Positions 10,624 to 22,200 of a stretch of 64,000 bases of DNA are shown piece by piece. Below the pieces are notes generated by a model. The model was given only the letters and a program-made list of their open reading frames with translations. It did no database searches and had not been told where the DNA came from. Position 1 is the stretch's first letter. Every line of letters starts with the position of its first letter. The stretch is from Antedon mediterranea (Eukaryota > Echinodermata > Crinoidea > Comatulida > Antedonidae). The stretch spans positions 21,132,932-21,196,931 of the forward strand of contig NC_092679.1 of assembly GCF_964355755.1 (NCBI RefSeq), written 5' to 3'. The position numbers and the translations under genes are program-made.

Positions 10624-13211
10624 TCAATATACCATTTATAAAGAAGGTTTTAAAATATATATTGAGACCTGTTGGAAAAGGGTATAGGAAGGTCTAAGAA
10701 AGACTAAGAAAGTCCTAGAAGGTTTGTTCATCTTTTAAAACTGTGAAAGGGGAGGGGCGGTGCCGACTCGCCCTCGATGAATTCGCGTCTTTGACTGTGG
10801 CGTAAATAGGTGGCTATACATTCTGTTTGTAGCCTAAGCCTATTTATTTTTATTATTTGTCATAGTTTTCGTTGATGAGATTACGTAGTGCATGCGTCCG
10901 TATAGACAGACCCCTTTTTATGTCAGTATTAGTTTGATCTGTTTCCCGTTTAGCTCAACGTAACAAACGTATCAATGTCTATAAATGCAAATTATATAAT
11001 TTAACCCAATTATAAACTTTTGAATTAGTGTATACAAAACAAGATAAAAAAAAATCTGCTCATAGCTGCAAAAGTATTGCAATTAGCATCGAAAGAGTCA
11101 ACTAAAGTCAGTTAACTAGATTAAAGTACTAGATTAAAGTCAGTTAACTAGATTAAAGTCAGTTAACTAGACTATCAAACTTGATGCGAACAAATGTTAT
11201 TACTATTATTTGGTCAAACTAGTTAGTAGACAGAGCTTAGAGTCAGATCGAAAAAAAAAACATATATAAATCTACAAATATATACGTGTAAAATATAATT
11301 ATATTATATATAATAAAATATTAAGAAGGTATTTTTTACATTGTTTTGACATTTTAAAAGCGGATTTACTTGCACTTAAACAGATTATTACATTTTAACG
11401 TATAAGTGGACTAAGGGCGTCGATTTTGCATCATCATCATGTTTAAGGTAGGCATTGAATCCGTTTTATCATAAAGTGTTTATATAAGGAGACACTATAC
11501 ATACAAACGTGTTTAAGATAGGCACATCTATACTTGCCCCAAGTCTGTATTTAATTTGTCAATTTTATGTTTGTTCACCAGATCAAGATTATACGTATAA
11601 AACGCCATATGTGCCAACATATTCATCTTTTCACTAATTTGAAACGCCGTCGAGAACCAAGACAAGGCACTGCATACCGCTTGGTTATCATAAGATGTTT
11701 AAGGTAGGTACTATAGGTCTATTATTGTTTATCATAAAAAGGTAGCACTGTTATACCATTGTTCAGGCATATCGTTATACAAGTGTTTAATGTATAAGGC
11801 GTCCATATGAGGATCACATGCCTTACTGTAGTAATAAAGTAGCCTAGTAGTTTTTTCACTAATTCCTCCATGAGGGGTTGTACACATTTTTGTACTTACA
11901 TTTGCAAGTCTTCCGCTTCAAACTAAACTAATTCCTGTCATTTGATTGGACGATTGTGATTCACTTGGCGTATATTATGACGTACTATTTAAAGATCGTG
12001 GAATAGTACTTGTTTTCGTGTAAGGAAATCTTGTTTTCGACCGAAAAAAGAAAAATCTGCGTGAATTCCAGTAGCAGCATCTGTTGCTCATCGTCTGTAG
12101 TCGAACGGAAGCAACGGCATGCACGACGCGATCTCAAGATACAAGATAACTTTATTGTCAAATAATTCAACAAAGATTTGAAATCTTGATATAAAAATAG
12201 AATAAAATCAGTAAAATGTTAAAATATCAGAACACAAAGTACAATACACAGTACAGTAAAAATATACAGATAAAAATGCAAATACAGGATTTATAAAATA
12301 CAAAAATGCGATTAGGTATTCCCAGATGTTCGAAAATACAATTATTTCACAACAAGATCAGAACAATGAAAGGCAATTTAAAAAAAACCCATACTTGTGG
12401 GAGACATGCCAAAAAAAATAAACCAAAAAATCAAAAACCCAAAAATATCAAATGCATAGCACAGGTAAACAGTCATCTTCTGGTAAACACATTGAAGTTT
12501 ACAATAGATAAATAAATTAATATTTGGATGTTAGATGTTATATAAAATAGAATTTTATCTTTCACCGAGTGAAATTATTACCATCCATCGTACTCATAAA
12601 CATTCATAATGTGTATACTAACCCAACTATAAACACAACATCGGATATTTTGATCTCCCCGAGGTTTAAAAAAAAATTCCGTAAAACCCCTAATATGGCA
12701 ATCCAGGGAAGGAATCGGTTTTTGGTTTAAAATTATTTATTTTAATTTCATGCAATGCGATTTTGTATCCAATTCTCAGTGATGTATTTCCACATACTAC
12801 ATAAAGGTATGCCCAGTATCACTATAGGAATATTTGGTAATACAGCATCTAATTTGTATCACATGTGTGCGGTATCATGTAAGTTTAGGTTAAGGATTAT
12901 GGTATGGTATATTACTATGAGATACATGTGGAACCATGCGATGTTGCAGATGTTGTAATAAAAAAATTGTCCTATATACTGGAGAAATCTAGATACAGTA
13001 CCAAGAATCGGCTGGATGATTTTGTGTTAAGAGTAAACCAGTCAGATTTAGAAGCAGGCAAACGTTTTACAAAGTGCCGCACTTTGCGGCGGTCGGAAAG
13101 TCTCTCCGTGCCAAACTCCTCCACCAAGGCATTATAAGTCAGCCTATTACAAGAAAACTTATTGTTTATTTTCCTTCAAATCAGACAGAGACAATATTAA
13201 ATTTATAATAA
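10624..13211. other. Convergent intergenic region between SLC17 copies A and B
   Basis: No gene was recognised. About 10965-11330 is repeated downstream of copy C (47440-47800), so the duplicated unit includes this 3' flank. It contains 19-bp tandem repeats (CAGTTAACTAGATTAAAGT type) at about 11085-11175. An element at about 11925-12140 (TTCCTGTCATTTGATTGGAC, then TAGTACTT) recurs at about 17070-17345. Around 12150-12300 is an AT-rich stretch with a LINE-tail look. The ORFs at 12755-13137 show no family motif. Confidence 0.5.
11085..11175. repeat. 19-bp tandem repeat, 3' flank of copy A
   Basis: Three to four copies of a unit based on TCAGTTAACTAGATTAAAG. The homologous flank of copy C (47578-47705) has about six, so copy number differs between paralogs. 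Confidence 0.7.
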
Positions 13212-16200
13212 TTACTCTTTTATTGAACCATTCTGTTTTGATGTGCGAATTAAGGCTATCGTTTCGTCTTCATGTACTTTACTAGCGTTTTTCGACCACT
13301 CTTGCTCTTCGCCTTGTGCGAACGCTAGATAAACCAAAAGTCCGAATATTTGAATACCAGCAACTACTGCAAAAAATACGTTCCATTTCTGAAGCGTGTT
13401 CTGTAACAAAATAATTAGGCTAATTTAAATTTGAATGGTGAGCAATAAAGCGATGGATATGGCCTACTATTAAGATTATATAATAATAGTAATTATAATA
13501 ACATTTCAATGACGAGTTGTTATCACTCAAAATCATGACCAGTAACAAAACTAAAACATAGGCATATTGACATAATTTATTTAAAAACAATATAGGCCTA
13601 ATGTATTGTTTGAAGGTATAGGCCTAAATGATGCAATATCCCTGGCGTAGTTTGTTCATAAACATTTACCTCATCGTTAATAATTGTGCCAAGAACTAAT
13701 GGCCCGATAAAACCAGTAATACCGGATGCTGTCAACATTAATCCAGAAATGACCCCAGAAAATGGTGGTGAGAGATCCATAGGATTCGAAAATATTCCAG
13801 CAGCGTCAAATCCATATATGGAATACACAATCGTGACTAGAACAACGGTAACTGTCACGTGATTGTTATCGAAATAATTCAATAGAATTAGAAAAAATGA
13901 TGATACGCCGAGATCTGTTGAAAAAACATACACATTGATTATTCAAGTTACCTTTTGAAAGAGTTATGATTGCTTGTTACGTAAATATTTTGAGTAGCCT
14001 AAGTTTTCTACACACTCGATACAATTCTTAGTGAGTAGTAAAAACTCACTGCAGGAAAACAAGAATAAAATAGACCACTGTAATTTAGAGGAGAATGTAA
14101 ACGAAATGTGCAATGTGTCACAAGCAGCACACAAATCGGACATTTTGTATCATTAATGAAAATGTGACATTGTCACTTTAACAGTGTGTTGGACGTTTCG
14201 AGGTTCGAATTCAACTCCCATCGCATTGCTTGTATCCTTTAGGCAAGATACTTTACTTACGTTTGCCTCTCTCCACCCAGGTGACGTGTATAAATGGGAA
14301 CCCGGTTAGATCAAGACACAACTTTGCGCTGATTACCAGCTGCATTATGGGAGTATGTTTCCATACGTGTTTGATCAGGAAAAAATTACTGGGGTGATAA
14401 TGTTCAGCGCTTAGAGGTTTCACAACATTAGGCGCTATATAAATTCAGGATATTATTATTAACAATATTCTAGCATACAGTGTTAACATATACTGCAATT
14501 TGGAAGAGAGAGTAGACTCACTTATCGCCACAAACATCTTTCTTGTACTTAGTACGCTGAGATATGAACGGTTAACAATACCATCGGCTATGAATCCACA
14601 TGTGAATTGGATGCCAAATTGGAGTAGATTCGCTATGAGTGTCAGAAAGCCAGTCTAAAAAATAATGTTCAGTTATTGTTGATTTTAGGAAGCGTAACTA
14701 AAACAACATTATAAAGATGCCTATTTTTATTAATTCTATACAGGTCAACAAAATATCTTCTGCCTTTGGTATTCATAAACCTTCCAGACCAACTGTCCAT
14801 CCCCTATCCACTCAGGACACGTTTACACATAAATAGTTCACTCGTGGTAGGCATACTCCACAGTTTTCGAAACCTACCGTTTGCAAGCTGTACCCAAGAA
14901 CATGAGTGAATAACAACGGCATGTCGGAAAGAATTGTATACAATCCAAACTCAAAAGTCACTACACAAAAAATCAGTGCCAGAACTGGTGGGGAACACAA
15001 TATTTCTATCCATGGAACATCCTGCAAAACAAAGATTAACAGAATATAATGCTGTTCTGTAGAACATGACAGCGATTGTCACTGTGGTTTTGGACACATC
15101 GATCGGATATGTAAACATATACAAATTATTAAGTGATTAGGCCTACCCTTTTCTGTTCAGTTTGATTCAACGCCAAATTAATGTCTTCTCTTTCTTTGAT
15201 CGAAATGAACGGATGCACACTTGGAGACTCATAGATTAGTGTTAACCATAAAAGTGTCCAAACAGCTCCAATAATACCTATTAAATATAAAATAATAAAG
15301 CATAGGTAAATAATAGAGTACTAACGAGTTTGCCCGTATACAACCGATAGTAAATTTGTATTTTAACCAATTTCAAATCGTTGGTAGTGCAGTGACCTCA
15401 TTTCCCCATAATGTTAAGATAGCTTTATTAGGCATGTCATGTGCCTAAATATGGTGGTGATATGCCGAAATATGGTAGAGAAGTGTTATTAAATTTGTGG
15501 TTTGGAAAATTGTCTTCATATAGCTTACCATAGGAATAAAAAGAAAAGTGCCATCCGCTAAATATATCCGAAGAACACATCCACGCAGACAAATAGCTTG
15601 ATATAATTAAACCAATACACATTCCTAATAATAATAATAATTTAAAAAAAACACATGATCAAGCCTGTTTATAACTATAGAGTAATACTACCGTCTTACC
15701 ATAACCGAGAATGTTGACAGTAAGACGTGCCGTGTCGGGCCTCGTCTACAACGCTGTCCGAGTTGGCCATAAGAAAATCCAATGATGGAAGGAACCACAG
15801 TGTGAAACATTTCACTAATATGGCGTAAAGGGTCTTTCACACAGTTTCATTTTTACGCGGCTACGCGCATATTTCATCGCATAGCTGCGTGGGGTGTCGT
15901 GAAAATGGTCTTTCACGCCTGTTCCGGCACGGTTCCGATCCGTTTCGTTTTCACATCAAGCGGCCGCGTGGAGCGTCGTGGACCACTGGAACGGAACCGT
16001 GCCGGAACATGTTGTGTGAAAGACCCAATTTAGACTGTTGTGGCTTCCGCAAGTGGTAAGGTAATCTACGGATTCAGAAATCTGGATTATACGTAGGCCT
16101 ACCAGATAATGTAATTGACACCATTGTACTTCTTTCATTCGGCATCGCCCATTTGGAAATGAGAACGTATGCTCCCGGTATCGCTATTCCCTGCAAATGT

Positions 16201-19200
16201 AAAGTTTAATATTTTGGTATATCTGTTATAAAACGACATATTTGATATAAAACAACTGTATAGTTATGTATAGTACAGGGAAATTTTCGAAAAATCGCCA
16301 ATTTTCGACTTTTTTATTGTGTTTACATAGACAAAGGCTTTTGAAGAGGTGCTCTACAATTTATAATTAGATAATGTTTCTATGCGAGTACTAGTACGGT
16401 AGTATGTTTCTTGCAACCAATTCCAAACTTATCAAAAGTGTTGTTTCAGTTCGAAACTAACCTGTCCCAAACCATCAAGAATTCTCAGCGCAATCAGTAG
16501 ATTCACACTGATAGCCGCTACCATTGGAATCAACGAAGTCAGGAGAGAAGACCATACAACTGCAATCGCAATAACGCGTTTGCCGCCAATAACTTGTCCT
16601 GCCAACCAACCCCCGGGAATCGGCATGATGGTGTAACCAATGTAGAACGATCCAAGGATAATTTGTTGCGTTTTAGTGTTCCAGTCAAATGTCTACGAGG
16701 ATGAAAAAACCCATGTGTGAAATAGATTTGACAAAATTCAATCGACATAAATAGAAACACACTAAAACAATGAACGTAGGCATCAGTAAAGTAATTACAG
16801 CATCATGTCCATATATGGGCACATCACATACAGTTTGATTGTGTAGTTACTTTGCCCTTTGACATTCATTTGAATCTCAATGTAAATACTTTTTTAATTA
16901 TTAATTAATATTTGTGATGTGTTGATGTTATGTTAACTAATTGTTATAAATGCTGTTTTGTTAATTTCGAGCAAGAACAGTTAAGTCTGATATAATATTT
17001 GCTGTTGCTTGCTTCTGGCAAGAATAGTGGTTGATAAACATGTCGAATAAATAGTATTATATAACACATAAATTCATTCCTGTCATTTGATTGGACGAAT
17101 GTGGGTCACATGGCGTGCAATAGTACGCACTATTCAACGATCGTTAAATAGTACTTTTTGAAACATTTTTGTGTACGAAAAAAAAATGTTTCGCGGATGA
17201 AAAAAAATCTAGTATACAAATTACCCTAAATTTTAGATATGCATACTGTAATATGGCTCTGTACTGTGAAATACAACAGCGCCACCTGTCGTCTGGTCTC
17301 AGTAAACACCCCCGCGGGCAGCAGATTTTTGTGTACGATTTGGACATATATAATATGTACTAATTTCATTCAAAAAGGCATTTAAATTAGCTTTAGATCG
17401 TCATTTTGCTTAATTAAGGGGATATCCCTACAAGACTGTGGAATTGTTGGAAAAACCATAATTAGCCTAGATAAGTTTGAGTTTAAGTTTGCCTTTCAGC
17501 CAAGCTAGGCTATAAGTACTATACTAGGTCTAGCCTAGGCCATGCTACTCATTCATTCATTCATCTTTATTTCGGAAAAAAAAAATTCTCCATAGTTCAG
17601 TAACAAATTAGTGTACATTATTGCAAATATAACAAATATATATCTTTGCCTCTTGTGTTTATATATATATATATGTATTCAGGTTGAAATTATCAGACCG
17701 TTAGGATAGAGTGCTCAATACCAAGGTAGAGCATAAATAAATAAAATAACAATAAACCAAGTTTTCTGCTGTTATTTTATTTATATATATATGTAGATAT
17801 ATATATATATATATATATAAAACCTACGCTACATAGTGACGTGGTTAGAACAATAGATTCATCCATCTACTATGTAGATTGGATGAAGGAAAAGCAAATT
17901 CATGAATACATTTTATGACAATATTGTCTGACCTCCCTAACCTGCACAACATGCCAAACACCACCTTACGTTGTAGTTCGTAGAACGAGCCGATGTGGTT
18001 TTCTACAAACATGGTGCTGGCACTGCATGACCTAGGTTTATTAAGGAGCAGGCGTAAGGCATTGTTGAAGCACCACTAAGGCGCAGGATTGGTCATAGCA
18101 ATAAATAGCAAACAAATAGCTGTGTAAATGCTATACCTGATACAGCAATAATAGCAATTAATAGCAAACAAATAGCTGTGTAATTGCTATACATGATACA
18201 GCAATAATAGCAATTAATAGCAAACAAATAGCTGTGTAATTGCTATACCTTTTACAGCAATAATAGCAAATAATAGCAAACAAATAGCTGTGTAATTGCT
18301 ATACCTGATACAGCAATAATAGCAAATAATAGCAAACAAATAGCTGTGTAATTGCTATACCTGATACAGCAATAATAGCAAATAATAGCAAACAAATAGC
18401 TGTGTAATTGCTATACCTGATACAGCAATAATAGCAAACTAGAACTTAAACTCGTCACTTGAGGACGAGTTTGGTTATCCGCCAGCAACAAAGCGTATCT
18501 TGCGTATTCAAGTACTTCCAAGTTATGACTTTTTCAAAAAAAGTAGGCTATTCAAAATTAAAACTGCCCTCTCAGTGTAATACCCAACTAAACCCTTTTA
18601 ATAAATTGTTTTCCCGTGACGGGACTCGAACCCGGTACCTCTGATACCAAAGTCGGTTGCATTACACATCGAGCCATATGACCACCTGCTGACGAAAATC
18701 CGAAGAAAGAGTCCTCGTTCATTCGGTATGTCGTGAACCCCCTCGATGCAAGTTGATTATTACATATCAAACTTAAATCATAAATTTTACTATGATGAAA
18801 TCTTCAAAAATTTTAAACGCTGATATTTTATGAAAGTACATACTTTCAAGTTTTATATATTAACATGTAAAGAAAAAAGATAAATGTTATGTTTATTGGT
18901 TTGCTCTTTGAATAAGTTTATGTTTGTTTGATGATAAATATTTCAAAAATTATATTTAATATGCAAATAATGTAGCCATCAAACACGTTTTAGCATTCAA
19001 CACTATAATAAATCAGACCTATGATTCATACACTGCAAGAAATTAAAATAAAAAATGGGGGTAACCTTGCATTCTGATGAACTGTTTCATTTTTAAAAGT
19101 AGACATATTTTGGAACATTTTCACAATTTGTTGACGTTTTCGTGCGCAACCTGTCATGTTTAACGTGCTCGTAGAACGCCATTTCAAGTTGAAAAGTGAA

Positions 19201-22200
19201 TAAAATAACGCAAAATTGTTAACCGAAGATTTAAAAACACAATTCGTGTAAAAGAAATGCTCATACCTGTTCCCTGCGCCGTGCGCGCGTAAAAATGTGC
19301 GCACCAGTGGCAATTTTTTAAACGCTTAAAATGACCTGAATCGTGCTCTAATTTAATCAGAAATTGATTTGAAGCATTTTAAAATTTCAAACGCCATTTA
19401 CGCGCGCACTTTCTAATGTTACAAATTGCGATAGCGTTAAAAAAGTTAACTATTGATGTAAAGCAAACGTGGCTGAAAATGACGTTAAAAAATATTCATT
19501 TGTTTCGAAGTTATAACCAATTTAAGATTTTCAGAAAATCACGCGTAACTTACGCTACGCGGCTCTGACATCGTCAAAAAGCTTGGCTGGACAACTTCAG
19601 TAAAATGTCTATATGTTGAACAAGTTACAAAATGTTATGTTAACGCGTTACAGAGAAACAGCGTGCACAAATTAGGAGCATTTTAAAATTTCAAACGCAG
19701 TTTACGCGCAGATTTTCTAGTGTTCAAAAATTTGCTGAAGAGCAAAAAAGTTAGCCATTGATGTGAAGAAAACGTGGCTGAAAATTTCGTTAAAAAATAT
19801 TTATCGGTTTCGAAGTTAAGACCGATTTAAGATTTTCAGAAAATCGCGCGTAACTTACGCTACGCGGATCTGACATTGTCAAAAAGCTTCGCAGTACATC
19901 GTCAGTTAATTGTCTATATGTTGACCAAGTTACAAAATGTTATGTTAACACGTTCAAGAGAAAACGCGTACACAAAATCTGAGAAAGAAAGAAGAATAAC
20001 TAGAACTTAAACTCGTCACTTGAGGACGAGTTTGGTTATCCGCCAGCAACAAAGCGTATCTTGCGTATTCAAGTACTTCCAAGTTATGACTTTTCCAAAA
20101 AAAGTAGGCTATTCAAAATTAAAACTGCCCTCTCAGTGTAATAACCAACTAAACCCTTTTAATTAATTGTTTTCCCGTGACGGGACTCGAACCCGGTACC
20201 TCTGATACCAAAGTCGGTTGCATTACACATCGAGCCATATGACCACCTGCTGACGAAAATCCGAAGAAAGAGTCCTCGTTCATTCGGTATGTCGTGAACC
20301 CCCTCGATGCAAGTTGATTATTACATATCAAACTTAAATCATAAATTTTACTATGATGAAATCTTCAAAAATTTTAAACGCTGATATTTTATGAAAGTAC
20401 ATACTTTCAAGTTTTATATATTAACATGTAAAGAAAAAAGATAAATGTTATGTTTATTGTTTTGCTCTTTGAATAAGTTTATGTTTGTTTGATGATAAAT
20501 ATTTCAAAAATTATATTTAATATGCAAATAATGTAGCCATCAAACACGTTTTAGCATTCAACACTATAATAAATCAGACCTATGATTCATACACTGCAAG
20601 AAATTAAAATAAAAAATGGTGGTAACCTTGCATTCTGATGAACTGTGTCATTTTTAAAAGTAGACATATTTTGGAACATTTTCACAATTTGTTGACGTTT
20701 TCGTGCGCAACCTGTCATGTTTAACGTGCTCGTAGAACGCCATTTCAAGTTGAAAAGTGAATAAAATAACGTAAAATTGTTAACAGAAGATTTAAAAACA
20801 CAAATCGTGTAAAAGAAATGCTCATACCTGTTCCCTGCGCCGTGCGCGCGTAAAAATGTGCGCACCAGTGGCAATTTTTTAAACGCTTAAAATGACCTGA
20901 ATCGTGCTCTAATTTAATCAGAAAGTGATTTGAAGCATTTTAAAATTTCAAACGCCATTTACGCGCGCACTTTCTAATGTTACAAATTGCGATAGCGTTA
21001 AAAAAGTTAACTATTGATGTGAAGCAAACGTGGCTGAAAATGACGTTAAAAAATATTCATTTGTTTCGAAGTTATAACCAATTTAAGATTTTCAGAAAAT
21101 CACGCGTAACTTACGCTACGCGGCTCTGACATCGTCAAAAAGCTTGGCTGGACAACTTCAGTAAAATGTCTATATGTTGAACAAGTTACAAAATGTTATG
21201 TTAACGCGTTACAGAGAAACAGCGTGCACAAATTAGGAGCATTTTAAAATTTCAAACGCAGTTTACGCGCAGACTTTCTAGTGTTCAAAAATTTGCTGAA
21301 GAGCGAAAAAGTTAGCCATTGATGTGAAGAAAACGTGGCTGAAAATTTCGTTAAAAAATATTTATCGGTTTCGAAGTTATGACCGATTTAAGATTTTCAG
21401 AAAATCGCGCGTAACTTACGCTACGCGGATCTGACATTGTCAAAAAGCTTCGCAGTACATCTTCAGTTAATTGTCTATATGTTGACCAAGTTACAAAATG
21501 TTATGTTAACACGTTCAAGAGAAAACGCGTACACAAAATCGGAGAAAGAAAGAAGAATAATAAAAAAAAAAAGTAACACTACAATAACAAAGGTTATCCG
21601 CTTGAGGCGGATAACCAATAAAAAAAAAAAACTAGATCTGAACTCGTCACTTGAGGACGAGTTTGGTTATCCGCCCGCCACAAAACGTATCTTGCGCATT
21701 CAAGTACTTTTCAGTTATGGCTTTTCCAAAAAGTAGCCAATTCGAAATTAAAACTGCCTTTTCAGTGTAACAACCAAATAAATCCTTTTATTAAATTGTT
21801 TTCCCGTGACGGGACTCGATCCCGGTACCTCTGATACCAAAGTCGGTGGCACTACACATCGAGCCATATGAGCACCTGCTGAAGAAAATCCGACGAAAGT
21901 TTACTCGTTCATTCGGTATGTCGTGAACCACTCGATGCAAATAGATTATTACTTATCAAACTAAATCATAATTTTTACTATGAAGAAATCTTCACAAATT
22001 TTAAACAGTGACATATTATGAAAGTGCATACTTTTAAGTTTTATATATTAACATGTGAAGAAAAAAGATAAACGTTATGTTTATTATTTTGCTCTTTGAA
22101 AATGTTTATGTTTGTTTGATGATAAAAATTTCAAAAATTATATTTAATATGCAAATAATGTAGCCACCAAACACCTTTTAACATTCGACACTATAATAAA

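Noticed and set aside
12755-13137. Two overlapping plus-strand ORFs before copy B
   Set aside because: No recognised motif, no splice context; the region contains MITE-like words and a string related to the 42.7-kb palindrome.
18612-18686. Functional tRNA gene
   Set aside because: No acceptor stem and an irregular anticodon arm; only a tRNA-like fragment within a mobile element.
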